This document shows, piece by piece, positions 45,327 through 53,621 of a stretch of 64,000 nt of DNA (position 1 is the stretch's first letter; each line of letters begins with the position of its first letter). The position numbers and the translations under genes are program-made. A model generated the notes under the pieces. That model saw nothing but the letters and a program-made list of their open reading frames with translations, did not search any database and had not been told where the DNA came from. Origin of the DNA: JABMQB01 sp963677475. GTDB taxonomy: Bacteria; Bacteroidota; Bacteroidia; Bacteroidales; Prolixibacteraceae. The stretch spans positions 558,001 through 622,000 of the forward strand of contig CAXXQD010000021.1 of the NCBI GenBank assembly GCA_963677475.2. The letters are read 5' to 3'.

Positions 45327-46023
45327 TATCTGGCACTTTAAAATTAAAATATTGGGATGAAGGTAGCGAAGTTATTTTAAGATTGGAATAGGTATTTCGC
45401 TGTATAACAGAATCCCCGGTTGCCGGATACGATATCTGTGTCACTTTTTTGGGCATCATAAAACTCTGAAAAAATTCATAATTGTAATAATAAATCTTCC
45501 TGACAATTTTGTCTTCAGAATTATAATAAGCGGCATAAATTGGTTTGTCATTATCAAATACCAGTTCGATTTTAGGAAGTGGGAAGTCAGACTTTTTGTT
45601 TACCCATGTCACCACCTGGTGTTTTCCATCCATTTTAGTATCTGTAATTTTGTAGTTCTCTTTTGACAAACCCAAATCTGAATAATTATTCGATAAGAAA
45701 TAATAAAGCAATTCATTCTGGCTACTGAACAATTCATTTTGTTTTATCGAAACAGAATTATCTTCCGGAAAATATACCTTAACCTCACCAAATTTGTTCG
45801 ATGTTTTGATGTATTCTTTTGGAGACCTTCCATGGATAATAAGTTCTCCACTTTCACGGAGGAAGTAATAATCTGCATCAATTTCCATGAGTTTCCCTTT
45901 TTGATAGGTTTGGTTTTTCAGGTGGAGGCTAATATAAGCCTCGGGGCTTTGACCGAACGAAAAAAAAAGGTTTATGGAAACCAGGAAGAAAACAAGAAAA
46001 ATACGTTCAGGATATCTTGTCAT
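45307..46023 (-). CDS. LolA-like outer-membrane lipoprotein-sorting fold protein
   Basis: The 238-residue exported protein has a signal peptide (about 1-25, ending FFSFGQ) and alternating beta strands. Elements such as YYFLRESGELIIHGRSPKEY, GEVKVYFPEDNSV and TWVNKKSDFPLPKIELVFD recall the LolA/LolB beta-sheet fold in Bacteroidota proteins annotated as outer-membrane lipoprotein-sorting. It could bind a lipoprotein or lipid acyl chain in the periplasm. It is followed, with a 20-base overlap, by the yidD-like gene. The fold call is moderately sure, the role inferred. Confidence 0.6.
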   Translation of the reverse strand: MTRYPERIFLVFFLVSINLFFSFGQSPEAYISLHLKNQTYQKGKLMEIDADYYFLRESGELIIHGRSPKEYIKTSNKFGEVKVYFPEDNSVSIKQNELFSSQNELLYYFLSNNYSDLGLSKENYKITDTKMDGKHQVVTWVNKKSDFPLPKIELVFDNDKPIYAAYYNSEDKIVRKIYYYNYEFFQSFMMPKKVTQISYPATGDSVIQRNTYSNLKITSLPSSQYFNFKVPDNAKILD

Positions 46024-46099
46024 TGTATGAAGATCTTGGAAATAAAAAAACTGCTAAAATTGGATTGCCCAAAATTAGCAGCTTTTAAGTTTGCAATAA

Positions 46100-46510
46100 T
46101 TACCACATAAAAAATGCGGGATTATCAATATACATACTAATGTCGTCGTAATTAATGGCCAACACAATTAAGTCAACCAATGGTACAATACCAAAAATAC
46201 CTCCACATGTAAGTATATAACCAATACCTGTGATTGTTTCGGTACCCAAATAGAACCTGTGTATTCCAAGTGGCCCGACCACCAAATCCAAAATAATTGC
46301 CACTAAAGGATCTCTGTCGCCTGATACGGCAGAAGAATTAGCAGAAGCGATTGTTGGCACTTCGGCACCGGTATCGCTTAAAGTAATTACGTTAGCGGTA
46401 GAAAAAAGCTGATCAATAGCTTTATCGTCAACATGATAATTTCCAGCAATTGCCGGGCTTAACGAACAGGTAATAATTGCAATTAAAATAAGTTTTACAA
46501 TTTTTCTCAC
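46100..46510 (-). CDS. TM2-domain membrane protein with signal peptide
   Basis: The 136-residue protein has a signal peptide (VKLILIAIITCSLSPAIAG), a polar ~45-residue linker, and a TM2 domain: a hydrophobic hairpin with VVGPLGIHRFYLGTETITGI in the first part and GGIFGIVPLVDLIVLAI in the second. TM2 proteins are small bacterial and eukaryotic membrane proteins of unclear function. It heads the five-gene minus-strand cluster, 76 bases before the LolA-like gene, with a good -7 element upstream. Confidence 0.85.
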   Translation of the reverse strand: MRKIVKLILIAIITCSLSPAIAGNYHVDDKAIDQLFSTANVITLSDTGAEVPTIASANSSAVSGDRDPLVAIILDLVVGPLGIHRFYLGTETITGIGYILTCGGIFGIVPLVDLIVLAINYDDISMYIDNPAFFMW

Positions 46511-46917
46511 AATAAATAATTTTAGGTGAACATTAATTCAAAGGTATAAAAATCGACCAAATTTAAACTATTTAGCGAACATAATTTTATCAAACAAAGT
46601 CGCATTTTTTTATTAAAAATCACTTTTCAAAAAGCATTATAAACATTGGTTATTTATAAAATCATTTGTGCGTTCAATAATTTGGAATTTCACGAACATC
46701 AATCAGGAATTTTGCTATCATATCTGTATATGAATTCAACATTTATGTTTTGAAACGACTGAGATTTGCCCCAATAAACATTTTGAGTGCAAAAAGATAG
46801 CAATAAAAAACGAAAGCCTTATTGCTTATTTTCACTCATTTATTGTGCCTGCCTTATGATATTTGTATATTGCATGGTATGTAAACTAAAGCAATTAAAT
46901 AGTTTTAATTAAACTTA
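46511..46917. other. Divergent intergenic region between TM2 and ROK genes
   Basis: A 407-base AT-rich region. It holds the minus-strand -7 element at 46539-46546 and presumably the ROK gene promoter near its right end, where I see no exact consensus. No gene or strong hairpin recognised. Confidence 0.5.
46539..46546 (-). promoter_or_regulatory. -7 promoter element of the TM2/LolA/YidD cluster
   Basis: CAAAGGTA on the plus strand reads TACCTTTG on the minus strand, an exact TAnnTTTG match, 28 bases before the TM2 start codon. No -33 element at the expected distance. Confidence 0.45.
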
Positions 46918-47898
46918 ATGAATATGAAAAAAGTTGCAATTGGAATAGATATCGGTGGTACGAATACTGCCATTGGCGTGGTTGACGAACTAGGGAATGT
47001 ACTAGTAAAAGGTAATATTGAAACACCAACCCACGGCGATATTGATCTTTATATTTCGGAATTAACAGATGCGATTAATGAACAAATAAAGTCGGTTAAT
47101 TTATTAAACCCTAAAACACAAATCTTGGGAATTGGTATCGGTGCGCCCAATGGAAATTATTATAGCGGGACCATTGAATATGCGCCAAACCTTAATTTTA
47201 AAGGGATTGTTCCATTTGTAAAATTGCTTCGTAAAAATTTTCCTGAAGTGGAGGTTCTTGCATTAACCAATGATGCAAATGCAGCCGCAATAGGCGAAAT
47301 GATTCATGGTGGGGCCAAAGGAATGAAAAACTTTGTGATGTACACCCTGGGAACCGGAGTTGGTAGTGGGTTAGTAGTGAATGGCGAATTGGTTTATGGG
47401 CACGATGGTTTTGCAGGAGAATGCGGGCATACAATGTTGGTCGAGAACGGAAGGTTATGTGGTTGTGGTACCCATGGTCATTTAGAAGCCTATTGTTCGG
47501 CACCGGGTATGAAGCGCTCGGCATTCGAGTTGATGGCATATTACAATGCAAATGATAGTTTGTTGGCCGATAAATCGTTCAAGGAACTAAATTCGAAAAT
47601 GATTTTTGATGCAGCTGAAGAAGGCGATGAAATTGCTCTCGAAACTTTTCGGGTAACTGGCGAATACCTTGGGCAAGGATTGGCAGATACAGTGCATCAT
47701 TTAAGCCCTGAAGCAATTTTTCTGTTTGGTGGGCCAACCGCTGCCGGAGATTATATTTTAAAACCAACGAAAGAAGCAATGGAAAAGAACTTATTGCCTA
47801 TTTTTAAGGATAAAATACCAATTCTGACATCGAAATTGAAAGCAGGTGATGCTGCTATTGTTGGGGCTAGCGCATTGGTATGGAAAGAAATAGCATAG
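46918..47898 (+). CDS. ROK-family sugar kinase
   Basis: The 326-residue protein has the ROK ATP site IGIDIGGTNTAIGVVD, a sugar-binding region with catalytic Asp in TNDANAAAIGE, the adenosine motif TLGTGVGSGLVVNG and the zinc-binding signature CGCGTHGHLEAYCS. It phosphorylates glucose or another hexose or hexosamine; it has no DNA-binding domain, so it is a kinase rather than a ROK repressor. Start at the ATG 46918, or at the Met two codons later. Monocistronic with a terminator at 47922. Confidence 0.93.
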   Translation: MNMKKVAIGIDIGGTNTAIGVVDELGNVLVKGNIETPTHGDIDLYISELTDAINEQIKSVNLLNPKTQILGIGIGAPNGNYYSGTIEYAPNLNFKGIVPFVKLLRKNFPEVEVLALTNDANAAAIGEMIHGGAKGMKNFVMYTLGTGVGSGLVVNGELVYGHDGFAGECGHTMLVENGRLCGCGTHGHLEAYCSAPGMKRSAFELMAYYNANDSLLADKSFKELNSKMIFDAAEEGDEIALETFRVTGEYLGQGLADTVHHLSPEAIFLFGGPTAAGDYILKPTKEAMEKNLLPIFKDKIPILTSKLKAGDAAIVGASALVWKEIA

Positions 47899-47921
47899 TG
47901 TTTCAAATGATAAAACAGGTT

Positions 47922-47949
47922 AGGGTGAATTTTTAAATTCGCCCTTTTT
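47922..47949 (+). terminator. Rho-independent terminator after the ROK kinase
   Basis: An 11-bp stem AGGGTGAATTT/AAATTCGCCCT (47922-47932 with 47935-47945, one G-U pair) is followed by four more T then CTTTC. Confidence 0.8.
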
Positions 47950-48003
47950 CTTTCTTTATAATTCTATTTGCTAAATTTATTGTCATCAACGTATGCAATA
48001 AAA

Positions 48004-49944
48004 ATGAGAAACATAGTTTTTTTACTCCTGATTTGTATCAGTTCAACTTTGTGGGCGCAAGAACCGGATAAATATTTTTACGATAAAATTTCATTTGCCA
48101 AAGCCAGTAAGGTACAAAAACTAAATACTGTAAAAGAGAAACAATCGTATTCTGATTTTGATTTGACCTATCAACGAATGGAATGGAATATTGATCCGGC
48201 AGTGAAATATATTTCAGGGTCAGTAACTTCATATTTTTCTTCTGTTAAAGGGGTAATTAGTAAAATTGAATTTGATTTATATAATGGCTTAAGTGTGGAC
48301 TCCGTTAAAAAAGGCGATGGAAAGTTGTCGTATTCACATACCGAAAATATTTTGACAATCTCTTTGGAAGACTACCTGCTTCGAGGAGAAACCGATTCAT
48401 TGACTGTTTATTACCGAGGCACCCCTCCTGACCCGGATCCTGAAAAAGGCTTTGGTGCATTTATTCAGGATTTTCATAACCAAACCCCAATAATTTGGAC
48501 ATTGTCGGAGCCATATGGTGCCCTTGAGTGGTGGCCATGCAAGCAAAGCTTAATGGATAAAATTGATTCCATCGATATTATTGTTACTTCGCCCGAAGCT
48601 TATCGAACGGCAAGTATTGGAGTCCTGGTTTCGGAAGAAGTTCGGGATGGAGATAGGACAATGCATTGGAAAAGCCGATTCCCGATTGCAACATATCTGG
48701 TAGCAATAGCTGTCACAAATTACATGGATTACTCCCATTATGTCAAGTTGAACGAGCACGATTCAATTGAAATATTAAACTATGTATATCCTGAAACCTT
48801 TGAAGATGCCCAACGATGGACACCCAGGACCATTGAAATAATGGAATTGTACAATGATTTGTTTGGGGTTTATCCTTTTGCTTCTGAAAAATATGGGCAT
48901 GCACAATTTGGATGGGGTGGAGGAATGGAACATCAGACCATGAGTTTTATGCACAGTTTTGGTTTTGATTTAATTTCACATGAATTGGCGCACCAATGGT
49001 TTGGCGATTATGTAACCCTTTCGAGCTGGCACGATATCTGGCTCAACGAAGGATTTGCAACGTTCCTTACCGGATTATGTTATCAAAACTTGTCGAACGG
49101 AAAACATTGGGTTCCTTGGAAGTCACAGTTGATTGAAAGTATTGTGAGTGAGCCCGGAGGATCAGTTTATGTGCAGGATACAACGAGTGTTCCACGGATT
49201 TTTAGCGGAAGGTTGTCGTATCGGAAAGGGGCTTTTCTTTTACACATGTTGAGATGGACTTTAGGTGATGCCGTCTTCTTTAACGCGATACGGAACTATT
49301 TAAACGATCCGGAAATTGGGAATAGTTTTGCCTCCCAGAGCGAGTTGGTTGGACATTTGGAATCTGAGGCAGATACATCGTTAGCCGAGTATTTTAACGA
49401 TTGGTATTATGGTGAAGGTTTCCCGATTTATACCATCAACTATCGACAAAATGAAAATAAGGAACTGGAGATCGTAATTTATCAGGAAAGCTCGCACAGT
49501 TCGGTCGGTTTTTTTGAAATGCCTGTTCCAATTAGGGTTTGGAACCCGGAGCATTCAAGATCTGTAGATTATCGCTTTCAACATGATTATAGTGGACAGA
49601 TATTCAAGGTTAACCCGGGATTTCAAATTTCAAAATTGGAGTTCGATCCGGATTTATGGTTAATTAGCGGTAAAAATATTGTTTCTGCATCGCCTTTACT
49701 GGAGAGCAAAAATTCTATTTTAATTTATCCTAATCCTTCCGATGGAAAATTTGTTATTGACTTGAAAAATAAAAATCTTGTAAAGAAATTAGTTGTTTAT
49801 AGCTTGGATGGGAGATTGGTGTATCAATGTTCCGATATTCAAAACTCAGTTCAACTTGACCTGTCGAATCTTGATAAGGGAAATTATCTTTTACACATTG
49901 TTTCTGAATCAGAAGATTATAGCCAAAAAATAACTATACAATAA
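48004..49944 (+). CDS. Secreted M1-family metallopeptidase with T9SS sorting domain
   Basis: The 646-residue protein has a signal peptide (MRNIVFLLLICISSTLWAQ), the aminopeptidase N-like beta domain, the GGGMEHQTM exopeptidase motif (GxMEN type) and the zinc site HELAH (His326, Glu327, His330) with the third ligand Glu349 in NEGFAT. The final ~75 residues are a T9SS type A sorting domain (LIYPNPSDGKFVIDL start, DYSQKITIQ end). It should act outside the cell as an aminopeptidase. The ATG at 48004 was chosen over an upstream in-frame TTG (47968) because it directly begins the signal peptide. A bidirectional hairpin follows. Confidence 0.93.
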   Translation: MRNIVFLLLICISSTLWAQEPDKYFYDKISFAKASKVQKLNTVKEKQSYSDFDLTYQRMEWNIDPAVKYISGSVTSYFSSVKGVISKIEFDLYNGLSVDSVKKGDGKLSYSHTENILTISLEDYLLRGETDSLTVYYRGTPPDPDPEKGFGAFIQDFHNQTPIIWTLSEPYGALEWWPCKQSLMDKIDSIDIIVTSPEAYRTASIGVLVSEEVRDGDRTMHWKSRFPIATYLVAIAVTNYMDYSHYVKLNEHDSIEILNYVYPETFEDAQRWTPRTIEIMELYNDLFGVYPFASEKYGHAQFGWGGGMEHQTMSFMHSFGFDLISHELAHQWFGDYVTLSSWHDIWLNEGFATFLTGLCYQNLSNGKHWVPWKSQLIESIVSEPGGSVYVQDTTSVPRIFSGRLSYRKGAFLLHMLRWTLGDAVFFNAIRNYLNDPEIGNSFASQSELVGHLESEADTSLAEYFNDWYYGEGFPIYTINYRQNENKELEIVIYQESSHSSVGFFEMPVPIRVWNPEHSRSVDYRFQHDYSGQIFKVNPGFQISKLEFDPDLWLISGKNIVSASPLLESKNSILIYPNPSDGKFVIDLKNKNLVKKLVVYSLDGRLVYQCSDIQNSVQLDLSNLDKGNYLLHIVSESEDYSQKITIQ

Positions 49945-50006
49945 TTTTGTATCCCTATTTTACGATAGGTAGTTAGAAAAAATGAAAGTCAAATTTGGGC
50001 ATAAAA

Positions 50007-50035
50007 AAAGCAGGCCTTGGACTATAGCCTGCTTT
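50007..50035. terminator. Bidirectional terminator between M1 peptidase and the tandem secreted proteins
   Basis: Stem AAAGCAGGC/GCCTGCTTT (50007-50015 with 50027-50035), an 11-base loop, flanked by seven A on the left (a T run on the minus strand) and TTTATA on the right. Best fit is termination of the minus-strand gene at 50061. Confidence 0.75.
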
Positions 50036-50060
50036 ATACAAAACAAAATTGAACTCTACT

Positions 50061-50627
50061 TTATTCGTCGTCTAAGATTGTATATGTAATTTCGATATCA
50101 TCGTCTTCGAAATCCAACAACCCGTAACTATCTTCTGAAGTAAGGGCCAAAGCATAGGTAAGGTTACGTCCTTTAGAAGCACCATTTCCTGTCCAGCAAC
50201 TTCCAACACTGCTCACAATATTTTGAGGGGTAGTTGAAAGTGTAATAGTACTTGAAGCAGTCCCTTTTACACCATTTCCTTGTCCTGCATCGGCACCAGC
50301 CTCAACTGTTAAGGTTAGCCCGTCAGGTACTACACCATTTGTAATTTGTACAGAAACTTTTCTTGACAATCCTGCAGCAACCACGGAAGAATAGTTCATC
50401 CAGGTTCCGTTGTCGGTAGCCGAAGAGAAGTCAAGTGCTTCACCAGCCTCAGTTGGGGCGGTAGGTGCCAATACGATCCCTGAGAAGCCTCCTTCAAGGT
50501 CGAGCAATGCTACCTCTGGGATACTAAGTTTAACACTGTGTTTGAAAGCTTCTGTGTCTTGCGCATTTGATTTTAATACACCGATTGTGGCCATTAGCGC
50601 CAATGTGAATACAGCTAATTTTTTCAT
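50061..50627 (-). CDS. Secreted beta-rich protein of unknown function, tandem copy A
   Basis: The 188-residue protein has a signal peptide (MKKLAVFTLALMATIGVLKS, cut after SNA). The mature part is predicted beta-rich, begins KHSVKLSIPEVALLDLEGG, contains SSVGSCWTGNGASKGRNLTY and ends DIEITYTILDDE. I do not recognise the family; the repeated Thr/Ser strands and final ITYT strand suggest a small immunoglobulin-like or pilin-like fold, with no T9SS tail. It is almost identical to copy B 640 bases upstream (only two conservative residue changes, TSED versus SSDD) and related to a third gene at 51317. It is followed by a terminator. Confidence 0.8.
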   Translation of the reverse strand: MKKLAVFTLALMATIGVLKSNAQDTEAFKHSVKLSIPEVALLDLEGGFSGIVLAPTAPTEAGEALDFSSATDNGTWMNYSSVVAAGLSRKVSVQITNGVVPDGLTLTVEAGADAGQGNGVKGTASSTITLSTTPQNIVSSVGSCWTGNGASKGRNLTYALALTSEDSYGLLDFEDDDIEITYTILDDE

Positions 50628-50700
50628 TTTTTTCGATTTTAAAGAGTGAATATTAATTTATAAAGGGTAATTCAAAAAAATCGTTTGGGGATAAACCTTT

Positions 50701-51267
50701 TTATTCGTCGTCTAAGATTGTATATGTAATTTCGATATCATCGTCTTCGAAATCTAACAGTCCATAACTATCATCAGAAGAAAGTGCCAAGGCATAGGTA
50801 AGGTTACGTCCTTTAGAAGCACCATTTCCTGTCCAGCAACTTCCAACACTGCTCACAATATTTTGAGGGGTAGTTGAAAGTGTAATAGTACTTGAAGCAG
50901 TCCCTTTTACACCATTTCCTTGTCCTGCATCGGCACCAGCCTCAACTGTTAAGGTTAGCCCGTCAGGTACTACACCATTTGTAATTTGTACAGAAACTTT
51001 TCTTGACAATCCTGCAGCAACCACGGAAGAATAGTTCATCCAGGTTCCGTTGTCGGTAGCCGAAGAGAAGTCAAGTGCTTCACCAGCCTCAGTTGGGGCA
51101 GTAGGAGCCAATACGATCCCTGAGAAACCTCCTTCAAGGTCGAGCAATGCTACCTCTGGGATACTAAGTTTAACACTGTGTTTGAAAGCTTCTGTGTCTT
51201 GCGCATTTGATTTTAATACACCGATTGTGGCCATTAGCGCCAATGTGAATACAGCTAATTTTTTCAT
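50701..51267 (-). CDS. Secreted beta-rich protein of unknown function, tandem copy B
   Basis: The 188-residue protein differs from copy A only by Ser/Asp for Thr/Glu in ALALSSDDSYG. Same signal peptide and mature region. The leader region upstream of the ATG is also duplicated. It lies between copy A and the diverged paralog at 51317, all on the minus strand with short spacers (73 bases and 49 bases), so the three genes may be one transcription unit. Function unknown; near-identity suggests high dosage or ongoing gene conversion. Confidence 0.8.
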   Translation of the reverse strand: MKKLAVFTLALMATIGVLKSNAQDTEAFKHSVKLSIPEVALLDLEGGFSGIVLAPTAPTEAGEALDFSSATDNGTWMNYSSVVAAGLSRKVSVQITNGVVPDGLTLTVEAGADAGQGNGVKGTASSTITLSTTPQNIVSSVGSCWTGNGASKGRNLTYALALSSDDSYGLLDFEDDDIEITYTILDDE

Positions 51268-51316
51268 TTTTTTCGATTTTAAAGAGTGAATATTAATTTA
51301 TAAAAGGGTATTTATT

Positions 51317-51880
51317 TTAGTAATCATCTGTTAGTGTATAAGTAATTGTTAGATCTGCTTCTGTATTAGTTAATTTGGCATAATCTGCGTCCGATTCAAT
51401 ATCTAATTTATAACTAAGGTTATGTCCGTTATTTGTTCCATTTCCGGTATAACAGCTCCCAACATTATAAATTATTTTTTGTGGGTTGTTGCTAAGTTTA
51501 ATTTGCCCTGAAGGATTACCCATTTTCCCTTTCCCGTTTCCTGCATCGTTTGCCGCAGTTGCCAATAATATGAGCCCCTCCGGAACATATCCCCGGGTAA
51601 TTTCAACTGTGACACTTCTTGTTTTGTGCCTTCCAACCACGGATGAATAATTAATCCATGCATTGTTATCCACCGCTTGTGAAAAGTCAAACCCTTCTCC
51701 GGCTTCAGTAGGAGCTTTTGGGGCTAGTGTTATACATTTAGAGCCTTCGAGGTCAAGTAATGCAACTTCAGGAATACTTATAGTAACCTTATGTCCGGAT
51801 GAATTATCATCCTGTGCGAATGTTTTTGTAAATCCTGTGAATAAAAGCAAAATCATTACTGTAAATTTTAAAGTTTTCAT
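51317..51880 (-). CDS. Secreted beta-rich protein of unknown function, diverged paralog
   Basis: The 187-residue protein has signal peptide MKTLKFTVMILLLFTGFTKT (cut near FAQ) and shares the plan of copies A and B: SIPEVALLDLEGS, LAPKAPTEAGEGFDFSQAVD, YVPEGL, NVGSCYTGNGTNNGHNLSYK and ITYTLTDDY. Identity is about half. It has one extra Cys (SKCITL) near the N-terminus. A longer frame begins at 51916, but the ATG at 51880 starts the signal peptide. It is first in the three-gene array, with a -7 element at 51920-51927. Function unknown. Confidence 0.78.
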   Translation of the reverse strand: MKTLKFTVMILLLFTGFTKTFAQDDNSSGHKVTISIPEVALLDLEGSKCITLAPKAPTEAGEGFDFSQAVDNNAWINYSSVVGRHKTRSVTVEITRGYVPEGLILLATAANDAGNGKGKMGNPSGQIKLSNNPQKIIYNVGSCYTGNGTNNGHNLSYKLDIESDADYAKLTNTEADLTITYTLTDDY

Positions 51881-51919
51881 TGTTCTGTTGTTGTAGTTTT
51901 TGATCATAATTTGCACTTA

Positions 51920-51927
51920 CAAAGTTA
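51920..51927 (-). promoter_or_regulatory. -7 promoter element of the three-paralog array
   Basis: CAAAGTTA on the plus strand reads TAACTTTG on the minus strand, an exact TAnnTTTG match 39 bases before the ATG at 51880. Confidence 0.45.
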
Positions 51928-52046
51928 GATGGTGGGTAAATTCTGGAAATAGGGAAAACTCTGAAAAGGAATTTCGAAAAACCCTATAAAAACTATGGTT
52001 AAATATTTAAAAAGCTATAAACCAGACATATAGAAAATGTCTAAAT

Positions 52047-52108
52047 GGGACAAACCCCAACACGGGACAATATATGGTTTAATGGGACATCAAAATCAAA
52101 ATAGGACA
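52047..52108. promoter_or_regulatory. Four spaced GGGACA boxes
   Basis: GGGACA occurs at 52047, 52064 and 52084, with AGGACA at 52103. Start-to-start distances are 17, 20 and 19 bases, about two helical turns. They lie in the divergent region between the secreted-protein array and the NikR-like gene. The array looks like a multi-site regulator binding region; the protein is unknown. Confidence 0.4.
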
Positions 52109-52126
52109 ATACGAATTTAGACTGAT

Positions 52127-52150
52127 CAGGATAAAATGAAATTTATCCTG
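52127..52150. promoter_or_regulatory. 24-bp dyad, candidate operator
   Basis: CAGGATAAA (52127-52135) and TTTATCCTG (52142-52150) form a perfect 9-bp inverted repeat with a 6-base spacer, 155 bases upstream of the NikR-like start. It is a plausible operator for a dimeric or tetrameric regulator. No T run follows. Confidence 0.45.
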
Positions 52151-52304
52151 CCATATTGAAATTAACATAATATTTAGCCAGGTCAGATTTGGAATCGTTT
52201 GAAAATGCTATTGCCTGTTGGTTATTTGTTGTTCTAAAACCAACCTGATTAGTAGCTTTTGAGTTTCAAAAATTTACCGTATTTTTCGGATAAATTGAAG
52301 AAGT

Positions 52305-52706
52305 ATGGCTGTTTCAAGATTTGGGGTGTCTTTGGATAAAGATCTTTTGGATACCCTTGATAAATTTGTTGAAGTTAATGCGTTTGCAAACAGGTCGCAG
52401 GCAATCCGGCATGTTCTGGAGAAATACCTGGTAGATGAAAAATGGAAATGCGATAATATCGTTGCAGGGGCAGTTACATTGGTTTACGATTATAGTAAAA
52501 AGGACATTGTTGCAAGGGTTTCTGAAATTATTCTTTGCCATAAAGAGTTAGTTTTATCCTCCCAAAATTTTTATTTGGATGCTACTAACTGTATGGAAAT
52601 TATCGCGCTAAAAGGTCCTTCGTACAAATTAACCGAATTCTCGGACAAACTTGTAGCCATTAAAAACCTCCAACACGCCAAATTAATTATGAGCAAGGTT
52701 AAATAG
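52305..52706 (+). CDS. NikR-like ribbon-helix-helix regulator lacking nickel ligands
   Basis: The 133-residue protein has an N-terminal ribbon-helix-helix (SRFGVSLDKDLLDTLDKF, then NRSQAIRHVLEKY) and a C-terminal ACT-like domain (IVAGAVTLVYDYSKKDIVAR, CMEIIALKGP), the NikR architecture. Aligned to E. coli NikR, the high-affinity Ni ligands His76, His87 and His89 correspond to Leu77, Asn88 and Tyr90 here; only Cys96 (Cys95 in E. coli) is kept, with a Cys78-His79 pair nearby. It is therefore probably not a nickel sensor of the usual type. No nickel transporter or urease gene is near. A candidate operator dyad lies upstream at 52127. Confidence 0.85.
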   Translation: MAVSRFGVSLDKDLLDTLDKFVEVNAFANRSQAIRHVLEKYLVDEKWKCDNIVAGAVTLVYDYSKKDIVARVSEIILCHKELVLSSQNFYLDATNCMEIIALKGPSYKLTEFSDKLVAIKNLQHAKLIMSKVK

Positions 52707-53621
52707 CAGAATCATGGATGGTTATTCATGAAAAATGTTTTATATGAAACATTACGGAAGTAAATGCATATAAGGATGGCTGAATCATTCGAACATTTGT
52801 TTATCTCACTTTGTAAGATATGATTTAGAGGGAATCTGTATTGTAAATTTCAAAATGACTAATTTGGAAAAATTGGGTTTTAAATTTAACTCTATACCTT
52901 CCTTGAAATAGTAATTATTTACCGTGTAATTTATTCCCTTCAGAATGGTGTGAGGTTATTAGTAATTAATGTAGAACCAAATGTGGGATTTAGAGTAAAA
53001 ATCGTTTCTGTTTTAATGGCTATTTACACAATGGTTGACCTGTTAAAATTAGGTATGAACAGAATAAAAAAAATGGTTTGTTTTTTTGCTTTTACCACTA
53101 TTCCCTTATTAAATTCTTTTTTTTTCAATATGTTTCTCCTACAAGTTGCTTTTTAATGCATTTTTTATACTTTAGCATCGAATTTTATTCACCAAACAAA
53201 ATATGAAAACCAGATTTATTTTTTCCATAAACAATTTCATTTAACAAGGTGTTAAGGCAGGAGTGCTTTATCGCAATAATAATTTAACATTCTGTTAAAC
53301 AGAAAATAAATATAGTCTATTGGAATTGCCAATTTGAAAAGATAATTTTGGGTTTTGTTGGTAAATATTTAATTAAATAAACAATAGGGTTTTAGAATAA
53401 GTCCAGGTTGTTAAATTGTAATAAAAATACCTGCTGATGTTGACAAGGTTAACAAATAATGGTTTTTTTTAGTGCAATGCCTATTATTTTTGGAAGAAGT
53501 TGTAAATAATTGTGAAAAAAGTCATATTTTGTAGTTCAATTACTCAAAAGGGCTTTTTGAAGTAATATATTATAAATTAGTTAATGAAAATAAATACAAG
53601 TTTAATTTTAATTATTAGGTT
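52707..53621. other. Long gene-poor leader region of the giant repeat protein
   Basis: A 915-base very AT-rich stretch. One 68-codon frame (52950-53156) has no recognisable features and is probably chance. TATTTTTG at 53485-53492 is an exact -7 match, about 130 bases before the giant gene's ATG, and may be its promoter. A weak 7-bp dyad AATGTTT/AAACATT lies at 52734-52753. Nothing else recognised. Confidence 0.5.

Larger units (their letters stand above)
50061..51308 (-). repeat. Tandem duplication, 640-bp unit
   Basis: Two copies with an offset of 640 bases: about 50061-50667 and 50701-51308, covering the whole gene and its upstream leader TTTTTCGATTTTAAAGAGTG. I count about 12 base differences over ~600. 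Nine are clustered in a 40-base stretch near the 3' end of the genes (around 50114-50152 versus 50754-50792); only two change the protein. Confidence 0.9.

Noticed and set aside
50410..51289. Two identical 79-codon plus-strand frames opposite the tandem genes
   Set aside because: They are antisense shadows duplicated along with the real minus-strand genes; they have no promoter or family match.
52950..53156. 68-codon open frame in the gene-poor region before the giant repeat gene
   Set aside because: Hydrophobic and Phe/Leu-rich as expected from AT-rich DNA, no family motif, no credible promoter or start context.
53522..53540. TATTTTG upstream of the giant gene as a promoter
   Set aside because: It lacks one base of the TAnnTTTG spacing; the exact match at 53485-53492 is preferred.
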